The notes under the pieces were generated by a model that worked only from the letters and a program-made list of their open reading frames with translations, did no database searches and had not been told where the DNA came from. From positions 1 through 64,000 of the forward strand of contig REGQ01000001.1 in the NCBI GenBank assembly GCA_004134985.1: a stretch of DNA of 64,000 bases, read 5' to 3'. Each line of letters opens with the position of its first letter. The stretch's first letter is position 1. The position numbers and the translations under genes were made by a program. Positions 7,898 to 14,968 of this stretch are shown here, piece by piece. Source of the stretch: Paenibacillaceae bacterium (GTDB lineage: Bacteria > Bacillota > Bacilli > Paenibacillales > Paenibacillaceae).

Positions 7898-8179
7898 TTA
7901 TCCTTTCGACAATTCCAAAAACCTTTCCACTTGATTGGAATTGACAACATGTCCACTATACGAGTCGTACTCCTTGCAAAAAATGAATGTCCACAGCGCC
8001 TGTGCCTTGCCGCGCCAGCCAAACAGCATCTCAACGACAACTTCCTCTTCGTCATGGTCTTCTGTCATCAAATAATTCATGATCTCTCGCACGGCGAGTT
8101 GATCTTCGATTTTTCGGCTTATGAATGTGGCGAATTCCAAATTGGTCGAAACCGCCAGTTGATTGAAATCAAACTGCAT
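7898..8179 (-). CDS. Hypothetical phage protein
   Basis: 93 residues from ATG 8179, chosen over the GTG at 8188 because GGTGAG lies at the right distance from the ATG. Likely alpha/beta with an acidic segment (TEDHDEEE) near the middle. It overlaps the preceding gene by 11 bases. Not recognised. Confidence 0.55.
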   Translation of the reverse strand: MQFDFNQLAVSTNLEFATFISRKIEDQLAVREIMNYLMTEDHDEEEVVVEMLFGWRGKAQALWTFIFCKEYDSYSGHVVNSNQVERFLELSKG

Positions 8180-8420
8180 GCAACTCACCGCCGATCAGAA
8201 GCTCGTCCAATCTCAGAGACAGTTGCTTAATTTCTTCGGCATTAAAGTTAAAAAACAAAGAGCCGGTATATAAAATCTCTTCTTTGCTTTTTTTGTCGAT
8301 AATTGAAACGGAAACGCAATCCACATGTCCATGATAAGAAAAAATTGCGATATACTTCGTCTTCCTTTTGACCTCCAGACACTTCGACAGCAACGACAGG
8401 CACATTGTCCGCTTATCCAT
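8169..8420 (-). CDS. Hypothetical phage protein
   Basis: 83 residues, not recognised; a basic N-terminus and a beta-rich middle (YIAIFSYHG, CVSVSIID) ending in a helix. Its start overlaps the stop of the 42-codon gene upstream (ATGGATAA), a coupled arrangement. Confidence 0.55.
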   Translation of the reverse strand: MDKRTMCLSLLSKCLEVKRKTKYIAIFSYHGHVDCVSVSIIDKKSKEEILYTGSLFFNFNAEEIKQLSLRLDELLIGGELHAV

Positions 8421-8541
8421 GCCGACCCCCCTTGTGATCGCTATTCTTAACGATCAAGTCATGCAGGCGCTTCTGCAGCGAAGCAATTTCCGCGACATCT
8501 GCTGCCCTCTCAGCAAACAATTTGGCCAATCTTATACTCAC
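8413..8541 (-). CDS. 42-residue coiled-coil-like phage protein
   Basis: GTG start at 8541 overlaps the TGA of the upstream gene (GTGA, four bases), and the stop overlaps the next start by eight bases. The frame fits exactly between two genes. The protein (VSIRLAKLFAERAADVAEIASLQKRL and a basic tail, read as two blocks) is one amphipathic helix with heptad-like Leu/Ala spacing. It is too short for standard ORF cut-offs. Function unknown. Confidence 0.7.
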   Translation of the reverse strand: MSIRLAKLFAERAADVAEIASLQKRLHDLIVKNSDHKGGRHG

Positions 8542-8798
8542 CACTTGGCATCAGCCCTCCTACGTGCTAATATAGGAGACACAATACGTTTTAATTTGTC
8601 TTTAAGCGATTCCCGGCCTGCACGCTGGGAATTTTTTATTTCTTCCTGCATTTCATCCCTGAACCGATCAGTTTTACGGATCGACTCGTGCCACATTCCC
8701 TCGTCAATTAGGTGTGGATGCGTCAGCAGCCATTCCCTCACTTGCTGGTTCCTAGCTGCCCAAGCAGCATTTCCATTCTGATTTTTCAAAAAGATCAC
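8538..8798 (-). CDS. Hypothetical phage protein
   Basis: 86 residues, helical and highly charged, Trp-rich at the N-terminal half and basic at the end. It overlaps the HTH gene by four bases and the 42-codon gene by four. Not recognised. Confidence 0.55.
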   Translation of the reverse strand: MIFLKNQNGNAAWAARNQQVREWLLTHPHLIDEGMWHESIRKTDRFRDEMQEEIKNSQRAGRESLKDKLKRIVSPILARRRADAKW

Positions 8799-9052
8799 CC
8801 TCCCATAATTTGCAAAATGTTTTGCATAATTGATAAGCCATCCATACCGCAGATAAAGGCAACCATAACTTCTGTTGCTCCAGTTGCCTGTGTCCAGGCC
8901 GCTATAGTCGAAACATCCGGAAATCTTTTGTCATTTTCCAATCTGCTAATGGATGTTCGGGTTCGGCCTAGTTTTTCTGCTATCTCTGTTTGCGTCATGC
9001 CAGCTCGCTCTCGGCATGCTTGTAAAATTGCGCCTAACTTCATCGGTTTCAA
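8795..9052 (-). CDS. XRE/Cro-CI-type HTH regulator
   Basis: 85 residues. A classic HTH_XRE occupies residues about 5-60 (LGAILQACRERAGMTQTEIAEK, then TRTSISRLEND). It is a cytoplasmic DNA-binding protein acting in the phage early region. The TTG at 9052 is the start because GGAGG lies seven bases before it; the in-frame ATG at 9043 would be too far away. Just upstream are a 15-base palindrome (9087-9101) and an 11-base inverted repeat that covers part of the ribosome-binding site, so autoregulation or translational control is likely. Confidence 0.8.
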   Translation of the reverse strand: MKPMKLGAILQACRERAGMTQTEIAEKLGRTRTSISRLENDKRFPDVSTIAAWTQATGATEVMVAFICGMDGLSIMQNILQIMGG

Positions 9053-9116
9053 ACGCGTTCCTCCTTCCCTCGAAATAATGCAAAATGTGCCAGTTTGGCA
9101 CCCGCAGGAACGCGTT
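9052..9116 (-). promoter_or_regulatory. Nested inverted repeats over the start of the HTH gene
   Basis: The outer arms AACGCGTTCCT (9052-9062 as read on plus) and AGGAACGCGTT (9106-9116) are perfect 11-base complements. In the mRNA the downstream arm covers the end of the AGGAGG site and runs to the TTG start, so folding would hide the start. The loop holds the palindrome GTGCCA-GTT-TGGCAC (9087-9101), a candidate operator. Confidence 0.55.
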
Positions 9117-9148
9117 GATGCTTTATTATTGAGTTATACCGTTCCCCC

Positions 9149-9178
9149 GACCTATCCAAAGCTGGTAGGTCATTTTTT
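9149..9178 (+). terminator. Rho-independent terminator-like hairpin, plus strand
   Basis: GACCTA (9149-9154) pairs with TAGGTC (9166-9171) and is followed by a run of Ts on the plus strand. Like the one at 7589 it faces against the operon. Confidence 0.4.
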
Positions 9179-9202
9179 ATAGCTTGTACACCCAAGAGAG
9201 GA

Positions 9203-9394
9203 TTACAACTCCTCTCCGCGCATTAAGATTGATTCAATGATTGGTTCCAGTGCAGCCTGAATATCTGCGTCGATGGAATCCTTTTCTTCTGGCGTTTTAG
9301 CCGCAAACGTGGTGTCAATGATCACTCCGTTGCTTAGTACATGCTGCATACGATCACCCCTATATGGATGTGTATGCGCTGCTGGCTTGGCCAA
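9203..9394 (-). CDS. Small hypothetical phage protein
   Basis: 63 residues from TTG 9394, preceded by GGAGGTG at six bases. Alternative upstream starts at 9409 (ATG) or 9463 have weaker or no sites. The N-terminus is His/Arg-rich (AKPAAHTHPYRGDR) and the C-terminal half is acidic and helical. It lies between the Cro-like gene and the second HTH gene. Function unknown. Confidence 0.5.
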   Translation of the reverse strand: MAKPAAHTHPYRGDRMQHVLSNGVIIDTTFAAKTPEEKDSIDADIQAALEPIIESILMRGEEL

Positions 9395-9479
9395 ATGTAA
9401 CACCTCCATTTTTTTCCTTGAATGAGAAAGTGATTTTTTGGTAACAACAGTAGACATTGACATAGTAGGTTATAAGTCC

Positions 9480-9719
9480 TCAGCTAACTTCTTTTCGGTT
9501 TAATTTTATTGGCGAATCGCCAATTTTTTCTTCATAAAAATCCTGCACATTACAATTCAATATTAATGCGAGTGCTGGGAGGTGCTTTGAGTTAATACTG
9601 CGCTCACCCTTTTCCCATTTGGTCAGTGTTGATGGAGAAATATCTAATAAACCAGCAACGAATCTACCAGAAATACCTTTAGATTTTCTCAGCTTCTTGA
9701 TTTTTTCACCAATATGCAA
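9480..9719 (-). CDS. Cro-like XRE regulator, first gene of early operon
   Basis: 79 residues from TTG 9719 (AGGGGTG six bases upstream); a GTG at 9728 would overlap that site. HTH_XRE spans about 2-58 (HIGEKIKKLRKSKGIS, SPSTLTKWEKGERS). It is the first gene after the leftward early promoter and lies opposite the CI-like gene, so it is the Cro counterpart of the lysis-lysogeny switch. The codons for its IGDSPI segment contain a further copy of the TTGGCG-type operator (9509-9523), so a repressor could bind inside the gene. Confidence 0.8.
   Translation of the reverse strand: MHIGEKIKKLRKSKGISGRFVAGLLDISPSTLTKWEKGERSINSKHLPALALILNCNVQDFYEEKIGDSPIKLNRKEVS
9509..9523. promoter_or_regulatory. Operator copy inside the cro-like gene
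   Basis: TTGGCGAATCGCCAA, a perfect six-plus-six palindrome with a three-base centre, differing from the operator at 9773-9787 only in the centre. It lies about 260 bases downstream of the promoter operators. Confidence 0.65.
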
Positions 9720-9764
9720 TGAAGACACCCCTTTCTAAATTTCCGTTTTGCCAACTTTATCGTA

Positions 9765-9793
9765 ATTATAAATTGGCGAAACGCCAAAGTCAA
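9765..9793 (-). promoter_or_regulatory. Early leftward phage promoter
   Basis: On the minus strand TTGACT (-35, 9788-9793) and TATAAT (-10, 9765-9770) are separated by 17 bases. The spacer is almost exactly the operator palindrome at 9773-9787, so bound repressor would block RNA polymerase. Confidence 0.85.
9773..9787. promoter_or_regulatory. Repressor operator O1
   Basis: TTGGCGAAACGCCAA, a perfect palindrome between the -35 and -10 of the early promoter. Confidence 0.8.
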
Positions 9794-9800
9794 CATTTTT

Positions 9801-9815
9801 TTGGCTTATTGCCAA
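9801..9815. promoter_or_regulatory. Repressor operator O2
   Basis: TTGGCTTATTGCCAA, the same outer half sites (TTGGC/GCCAA) with a five-base centre, 28 bases from O1 centre to centre, towards the CI-like gene. Confidence 0.7.
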
Positions 9816-9870
9816 TTTTAATTTCCGTTATGTCAATTAAAGCTATAATGAATAATGAGGTGTATGCACA

Positions 9871-10212
9871 ATGGAGGATTTGAAGAAAGAAATTGGACAA
9901 CGCTTAAAAACTGCACGATTTAGGAAAGGGATGAGACAGAACAGAGCGGCTGATGCATTAGGAATACACAACAGCACACTCGGAAAGTATGAGTCAGGGG
10001 AGAGAGAAGCTGACAACGAGACTCTGACTAAGATGGCCGATTTGTATGAAGTCAAGGTTCAGTGGATTATTACAGGACAAAAAGAAACCCCTATTAAAGA
10101 GGAATCCATAGATCCAGAAAGAGCTTTACTTATAGAAATTGTAAAAAAATTACCGGATGAAGAATTAGGCGTTTTCAGTGCTATCGCCAAAAAGTTCATT
10201 AAAGATAAGTAA
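9871..10212 (+). CDS. CI-like phage repressor
   Basis: 113 residues. HTH_XRE is at about 6-62 (IGQRLKTARFRKGMRQNRAADALG, given as one helix-turn-helix region; STLGKYESGERE). A short C-terminal helical part (about 85-113) has no LexA/S24 peptidase domain, so induction cannot be by RecA-driven self-cleavage. It is transcribed away from the cro-like gene, with operators O1 and O2 between them and a TATAAT at 9844-9849 as likely -10. It keeps the early operon silent in the lysogen. Confidence 0.82.
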   Translation: MEDLKKEIGQRLKTARFRKGMRQNRAADALGIHNSTLGKYESGEREADNETLTKMADLYEVKVQWIITGQKETPIKEESIDPERALLIEIVKKLPDEELGVFSAIAKKFIKDK

Positions 10213-10243
10213 ATTGACACAACGTTAAGGAGAGGTGTGACCC

Positions 10244-11203
10244 TTGAAATTAACACCTGCGGAAATACTATTTTTAAGTTCTTGTAACCAAAGAGAAGTA
10301 AATAATAAAAAATATTCTGGATATTGGAGTTATAAATATAATCTAAATCCAGTTTCGACATTATCAAAATTGATATTGCAGGGCTGGTTAATAGAGAAAA
10401 TCGACTTAGAAAGAAATTTAAATAAAAGTAAACTTGACGAATTGAAACTGGTAGCGAAAAAATACAGTTTAGTTCCAAAAGGTAATAAAAGTTCAATTAT
10501 TGACGATCTACTTAAAAACGTTCCCAACGAAGATTTAAAAGGGATATTCAAGGAAAAAATCCTTGAATTATCCCTCGAAGCAAAAGAGCTTGTTCAATCC
10601 AACAAGCACATTAACTTCTTTCACAGTAATCCAGATATAGCAACTCTCGAAGAAGTTCATAACTATAAATTAATGAACTTGGAATGCAACAATTTTGAAA
10701 TAGCACTGTATTTTTTAGAAAAAAAACTAAAAACCGAGTTAACAAGCAACAATTGGTCTCTTTCCTGTGGTGTTTTGTGTAAAATATCATATTTTGAACG
10801 TTTAAATAAAAATTATGAGAAATCATTAACTAATTTATTGAAAGCTATAGTCGTTACATTGAGTGGTTTAGAGAACGGTTTCAATTTGAAGTATTTAGCT
10901 ATCTATTCCGACGGATATTTTCCCTATAAAAGTTCCCTTCACACAATCACCAATTTAATACCTCAACTAGTGGAACTTCAAGAAACCACGCAGATTAAAG
11001 ATGATGTTTTAAAAGAGAAACTGATATTTTCGGCATCAGAAATGAATTTACCCTTTCAAATGTTTACTTTAGAAGAAATGGTAGATATCATTTATTTTGA
11101 AAAATCGAATAAAACAGCAAAACTTAATAGTCTCTACAACTTTGCTAAAAAAAGAATGACCAATTCTTATTCACTTGATAGCATTGATTTGAATTTTCCG
11201 TGA
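10244..11203 (+). CDS. AT-rich SAP-domain protein of the lysogeny region
   Basis: 319 residues from TTG 10244 (AAGGAGAGGTG upstream). Residues about 60-95 (KSKLDELKLVAKKYSL, GNKSSIIDDLLKNV) form a SAP domain, a DNA-binding helix-extended-helix. The rest is helical and unrecognised (about 100-319), possibly TPR-like. No membrane segment is seen. The gene is visibly richer in A+T than its neighbours and lies 31 bases after the repressor gene in the same direction, so it may be expressed in the lysogen. The position and composition are those of a moron gene; exclusion or defence is a guess. Confidence 0.7.
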   Translation: MKLTPAEILFLSSCNQREVNNKKYSGYWSYKYNLNPVSTLSKLILQGWLIEKIDLERNLNKSKLDELKLVAKKYSLVPKGNKSSIIDDLLKNVPNEDLKGIFKEKILELSLEAKELVQSNKHINFFHSNPDIATLEEVHNYKLMNLECNNFEIALYFLEKKLKTELTSNNWSLSCGVLCKISYFERLNKNYEKSLTNLLKAIVVTLSGLENGFNLKYLAIYSDGYFPYKSSLHTITNLIPQLVELQETTQIKDDVLKEKLIFSASEMNLPFQMFTLEEMVDIIYFEKSNKTAKLNSLYNFAKKRMTNSYSLDSIDLNFP

Positions 11204-11286
11204 GTTTGCAGATATTCTAAGAGCAAATTCACTTCCGTCTTGTCAGCTTCAAGGATCAATTTTATTAACTTTTCACGGCTATCCAT
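11167..11286 (-). CDS. 39-residue ORF opposite the end of the SAP gene
   Basis: Encodes MDSREKLIKLILEADK and a further helical segment; a GGGGGC lies upstream of the ATG at 11286. It overlaps the 3' end of the SAP-domain gene by 37 bases on the other strand. It looks protein-like but is short. Confidence 0.4.
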   Translation of the reverse strand: MDSREKLIKLILEADKTEVNLLLEYLQTHGKFKSMLSSE

Positions 11287-11410
11287 ATTTTGCCCCCGAT
11301 CTAAGTAGTGGTAATAACTGCGAAGGGTCATCAAAAGAATTACTTAACTTCAGCATAATGCAAACAAACGTTCTTACGCAAGGATAAAACAAAAATTAAG
11401 GAGCACGGCG

Positions 11411-11632
11411 ATGCGGTATGAACCGGATCGTTGTCGCCTAAAAGAACTCTATATCATTACAGGTATCAGCCAGAGGCAGTTGCATATTCTGACAGGTATC
11501 CCTGAAAGTCAGTTATCGGATTACGCTAATAACCGGACGAAGATGGGGTACGCTACTGCCGTCACAATAAGCAAGGCTATGAAACTTAAAAACAACGAGA
11601 TGCTGTATACCTGGATTATCGTAGACCCTTAG
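11411..11632 (+). CDS. Small XRE-type HTH protein
   Basis: 73 residues, almost entirely a helix-turn-helix (KELYIITGISQRQLHILTG, SQLSDYANNRTKM, about 11-55). AAGGAG lies seven bases before the ATG. It stands alone between the SAP gene and the LytTR gene, in recombinase orientation, and could regulate late lysogeny functions or excision. No partner is evident. Confidence 0.7.
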   Translation: MRYEPDRCRLKELYIITGISQRQLHILTGIPESQLSDYANNRTKMGYATAVTISKAMKLKNNEMLYTWIIVDP

Positions 11633-11664
11633 GCGCGGAGGTTTTACCTCCCGATCCGGTTCAA

Positions 11665-11682
11665 CTTCAAGAAATCTTGAAG
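11665..11682. promoter_or_regulatory. Palindrome downstream of small HTH gene
   Basis: CTTCAAG-AAAT-CTTGAAG, a perfect seven-base inverted repeat. It has no T-run, so it is more likely a protein site than a terminator. Confidence 0.35.
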
Positions 11683-11787
11683 GAAATATCTGTATAACCA
11701 ACTGCTGATTTTATTATAAATGCTACTATTGGATTATTCTGTCGTTTTTTGTCGTTTTATTTTGTCAGACAACAAAACTTAGGGGGG

Positions 11788-12141
11788 TTAAGTTTTTCTT
11801 GACTTATTCATACGGCTATGCTTCGAAACATTAACCATCGTATTATCCACAAAGGTGACATCTTTACCAAGTGGTGTTTCTTCTATTCTTTTGATTTTCT
11901 TCGCGTTTACAATCGTTGATTGGTCGATGTAGTCAAATCCAAAGTTACCAAGTGCCACTGAAATATCCTTCAGGGTCGTTATGGGTGCATACGACCCTGA
12001 AGTTGTATGATATATTGGGATATGGTCACCTTTCTTTTGGGGGCGGTCTACGGTTATATAATTAACCTTCTCCAACTCAAACACTACAAAGTCACTGTGA
12101 TCCCCGTTCCTGTTTTTATATTTCACTCCGATGATTTTCAT
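11788..12141 (-). CDS. Stand-alone LytTR DNA-binding protein
   Basis: 117 residues. The C-terminal two thirds match LytTR (GNFGFDYIDQSTIVNAKKIKR, split here as the F-x-x-I-x-x-S-x-I-V-N signature at about 67-85, and KHSRMNK at the end). There is no receiver domain, so activity must be set by level, partner or ligand. It is transcribed divergently from the serine recombinase, with 190 bases between them, so it is placed to control excision. AAGGGA precedes the ATG. Confidence 0.8.
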   Translation of the reverse strand: MKIIGVKYKNRNGDHSDFVVFELEKVNYITVDRPQKKGDHIPIYHTTSGSYAPITTLKDISVALGNFGFDYIDQSTIVNAKKIKRIEETPLGKDVTFVDNTMVNVSKHSRMNKSRKT

Positions 12142-12331
12142 GGTGTCAATTCCCTTCGTTGCGTAATCATTCCAGATACAGTTTAATTCATTAAGGTACG
12201 AAACTCACTGCATAAAATGTGGGAAAGACTTACATAAACATCAAGAAAATCAAGGATTCTCTTTTTGAATTTTTCGGGTATAATTAATTAAAACGTCCAT
12301 GGTGGGCAATGGCACTTGGAGGCATTGATTT

Positions 12332-13867
12332 ATGACAAATTTAGATCCACGCGGAGAATACTGGAGATATATGCGTAAAAGCCGCGCTGACTTAGAAGCA
12401 GAAGAGCGCGGCGAAGGGGAAACCCTTGCCAAACATGACCGGGCGCTGATGAAGCTTGCGCGCCAGCACAATGTGTTGATCACATCCACTTTTAGAGAAA
12501 TTGTGTCTGGAGAAAGCCTATTTCACCGACCAGAGATGATCAAGATGCTTGAGGGTATGGAGCAGTCGCCACCAAAAGGCATATTTGTCATGGACATGGA
12601 GCGTCTTGGTCGCGGCAACATGCAGGAACAGGGTTTAATATTAGATACCTTCCGGCGTCATAAAGTATTAATTATTACGCCGAACAAAATTTATGACTTA
12701 AACGACGAGTCGGACGAACTAATGACCGAGGTACAGGCTTTATTTGCGCGACAAGAATTAAAGGTTATCACTCGTCGTCTGCAACGTGGCAGAGTTGATA
12801 GCGTTGAAGAAGGCAACTACATTGCTACTCGGCCCCCTTATGGATACAGCGTGGTAAAAGAAGGTAAAACAAGATATTTAATTGAGCATCCCGAGCAGGC
12901 GTCAATTGTTCGTCAAGTGTTCAAATGGTACCTTGAGAATATAGGTTCAAACAAAATAGCCAACCGACTGAATGAAATGGGTGTTAAAAGTTACACCGGG
13001 AAGTCTTTTTCCTCATCTGCCGTGCTAAATATGCTAAAGAATGAAGTTTATACGGGAGTCATTCAGTGGAAAAAGAAAGAGCAAAAAAAATCAAAGACCA
13101 AGGGAAAGAAACGGGATACTCGCACAAGGGACCGCAGCGAATGGATCAGCGTCCCTGGGAAACATGAGGCGTTGGTAGATGAAGTCACATTCCGCCGTGT
13201 GCAGGAGCGCCTTAAAACCAAATATCACGTTCCTTACCAACTCGTAAATGGGATAACCAATCCGTTAGCTGGTCTTGTGAGATGCGCAAAATGTGGTGTA
13301 TCAATGGTGTTAAGACCCTACGCAAATCAACCGGCGCATATTATGTGCTACAACCGTCAATGTAATAATCGCAGCGCCAGAATGGAGTTTGTAGAAAAAA
13401 AAGTTATTAATGCCCTAGAAGAATGGTTAGATGGGTATAAGCTTCAATGGAAATCAAAAAAGAAAATTACTTCATACGATGCATTTGAAAATACTTTAAG
13501 GGAGTTGGAGAAGGAACTTCACGAACTGGAGGATCAGAAGGGACGACTTTTTGATTTTTTGGAAAGAGGAATCTACACGGAGGAAGTTTTTTTCGAGCGC
13601 AGCAATAACCTGCAAACTCGCATGGAAAGCAACAGCAAGGCAATAGAACGCACCAAGTCAGAAATGGAGTTTGAGAAAAAGAAAGCAAGCGCTCAGATCA
13701 ACATTATTCCCCAAGTCATTAACATCATCAAGTTATACAGGCGTGCAGATGATCCTGCACAAAAAAACACGCTGCTTAAGTCAATATTGCATCATGCTGA
13801 GTACAATAAGGAAAAAACGCAGCGTGGAGATGACTTTGATCTTAAGCTGGTGTTGAAGATTACCTAA
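12332..13867 (+). CDS. Large serine recombinase, SpoIVCA-like excisionase of the sigK element
   Basis: 511 residues. The catalytic resolvase domain (about 8-155) has the nucleophile Ser17 in YMRKSR and the DMERLGRG motif (88-95). The recombinase domain follows (about 165-260), then a zinc ribbon with Cys pairs (CAKC and CYNRQC, about 318-345) and a long coiled coil (about 383-453). It cuts and rejoins attL and attR through a serine-DNA intermediate. The stop lies about 25 bases before the sigK fragment, in the same orientation. In B. subtilis the related spoIVCA is expressed in the mother cell. GGAGG lies upstream of the ATG. A CATAAAAT at 12211 weakly resembles a sigma-E -10 but has no good -35. 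Confidence 0.93.
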   Translation: MTNLDPRGEYWRYMRKSRADLEAEERGEGETLAKHDRALMKLARQHNVLITSTFREIVSGESLFHRPEMIKMLEGMEQSPPKGIFVMDMERLGRGNMQEQGLILDTFRRHKVLIITPNKIYDLNDESDELMTEVQALFARQELKVITRRLQRGRVDSVEEGNYIATRPPYGYSVVKEGKTRYLIEHPEQASIVRQVFKWYLENIGSNKIANRLNEMGVKSYTGKSFSSSAVLNMLKNEVYTGVIQWKKKEQKKSKTKGKKRDTRTRDRSEWISVPGKHEALVDEVTFRRVQERLKTKYHVPYQLVNGITNPLAGLVRCAKCGVSMVLRPYANQPAHIMCYNRQCNNRSARMEFVEKKVINALEEWLDGYKLQWKSKKKITSYDAFENTLRELEKELHELEDQKGRLFDFLERGIYTEEVFFERSNNLQTRMESNSKAIERTKSEMEFEKKKASAQINIIPQVINIIKLYRRADDPAQKNTLLKSILHHAEYNKEKTQRGDDFDLKLVLKIT

Positions 13868-13898
13868 ATACGTATAACCATACAACGTAATTGAGATA
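13868..13898 (+). other. Prophage-chromosome junction (att site), inferred
   Basis: Between the recombinase stop and the first sigK-like codons lies TACGTATAACCATACAACGTA, an imperfect inverted repeat (written here as arms TACGT and ACGTA, 13870-13890). Similarity to sigma-K starts at GAG ATA ACC (13893-13901). An in-frame TAA at 13875 shows that the fragment cannot be read from the recombinase side. Recombination most likely occurs within about 13886-13898. The exact core needs the other end of the element. Confidence 0.65.
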
Positions 13899-14171
13899 AC
13901 CCTTATCGATATTTTGGGAACGGAAGCAGATGATGTCGTCGATAAGGTGCAGCTCAAAATTGAAAAAAGCAAAATTTATAAAAATTTAGATATTTTGGAT
14001 GATCGGGAGAAAGAAGTTATCGTTGGCCGCTTTGGCCTTGAAGCAGGCGGAGAAGAGCGTACCCAACGGGAAATTGCCAAGGAACTCAGCATATCCCGCA
14101 GTTATGTATCACGGATCGAGAAGCGGGCGCTTATGAAGCTCTATCATGAGTTCTACAAGGCAAAGCGGTAA
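13893..14171 (+). CDS. sigK: sigK 3' fragment (sigma-K C-terminal part, SpoIIIC-like)
   Basis: About 92 codons reading [15 protein letters not shown], then [17 protein letters not shown] and [20 protein letters not shown], which is region 4 of sporulation sigma-K (binds the -35). No start codon with a ribosome-binding site is present, and region 2 is missing. Complete sigma-K would be formed only after the prophage is excised and this part is joined to the 5' half, expected left of the window. Sigma-K then directs late mother-cell genes for coat and lysis. All key HTH residues look intact, so this is an interrupted gene, not a decayed one. Confidence 0.93.
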   Translation, partial: EITLIDILGTEADDVVDKVQLKIEKSKIYKNLDILDDREKEVIVGRFGLEAGGEERTQREIAKELSISRSYVSRIEKRALMKLYHEFYKAKR

Positions 14172-14291
14172 TGGATAAAAGGCATTGCAGAATACAGTGC
14201 TGTCCCACCAGTCATGTACAGACTCGGGGGCAGCTCTGTTGTTGAGTATTTTGAATAGGACAACCCCGTTTTCCAGGTTGCGTTAGCGTTA

Positions 14292-14876
14292 TTATGTATA
14301 TATAAACTCTTCCAACTTCTGCAGCCGCTGCTCGTCCAGTGGAGATGTGTTGTCAAATAACAATATAGAAGACGCGGGAAGCGGCCAACTGACAGTCCGC
14401 GGGGCTAAAGATTGGCTGAACGTCTCCCAATTGGCCAGCTTCCAATCATCAAGCTCTGAATTGCGATACTTAAGCCGGTCGTAATAATGCGTATTGCCTT
14501 GCAATGACACAATAACTACCTTCACGTCCACATCCAGCAATGAAGCGCCGATGTGCGTCAGCTCCTGCTCCAGCCAATCGGAGTCCGCGACCTCCTTCGT
14601 AAATGGACCGACGACGAACGCATCGATGCCAAGCGCCACATTTTCCAAAGCGGCATCCATCGTAAGCCGGTAGCCTAAATCACGGCAGCGGGTTTTGTAG
14701 CTCTCCGAATCACGATCATTCGGGTCCAGTCCGGACCAGCCCATAATCGCCTCGGCAGCCGGACGCAATAAAGTGTCCATGTCAAAAAAAGCGGCGCGCC
14801 GTTTGGACGCTATCGCTTTGGCTAACGTCGTTTTTCCCGCCCCTGCAGCACCAACAAAAAAGACAAGCTTGCGCAT
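14292..14876 (-). CDS. P-loop ATP-binding protein, kinase-like
   Basis: 194 residues from ATG 14876 (GGAGGG seven bases upstream). The N-terminus holds a strong Walker A, GAAGAGKTT (about 8-16), followed by FFDMDTLLRP, like small-molecule or shikimate/gluconate-type kinases. The substrate is not evident. It faces the sigK fragment. No operon partner: the upstream oxidoreductase is 90 bases away in the same direction. Confidence 0.65.
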   Translation of the reverse strand: MRKLVFFVGAAGAGKTTLAKAIASKRRAAFFDMDTLLRPAAEAIMGWSGLDPNDRDSESYKTRCRDLGYRLTMDAALENVALGIDAFVVGPFTKEVADSDWLEQELTHIGASLLDVDVKVVIVSLQGNTHYYDRLKYRNSELDDWKLANWETFSQSLAPRTVSWPLPASSILLFDNTSPLDEQRLQKLEEFIYT

Positions 14877-14968
14877 CAATCATCCCTCCACTACAAAGCA
14901 AATTTTGCAAGGCAGGCACGTGTATCTAAACATTGCTGCTATGCATTCAGCGCCTGCCCCATCTCAAT

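Larger units (their letters stand above)
1..13895. mobile_element. Prophage interrupting sigK (skin-like element), right part
   Basis: Seen: a block of short, overlapping minus-strand genes (about 1-9720) with phage replication, DNA-methylation and HTH functions, a CI/Cro-type divergent switch (9480-10212), and a large serine recombinase (12332-13867) that ends a few bases before an in-frame 3' fragment of sigK. Known: in B. subtilis and some clostridia a phage-derived skin element splits sigK and is removed in the mother cell by a serine recombinase. Inferred: this is the right end of such an element. The left end and the 5' half of sigK should lie beyond position 1. The right boundary is placed where similarity to sigma-K resumes, so it is good to about 10 bases. 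Confidence 0.9.

Noticed and set aside
7754-8230. 158-codon plus-strand ORF in the phage region
   Set aside because: It lies opposite two coupled minus-strand genes and has no recognisable content.
12205-12220. CATAAAAT as a sigma-E promoter for the recombinase
   Set aside because: The -10 resembles the consensus but the -35 region does not, so I do not call a promoter.
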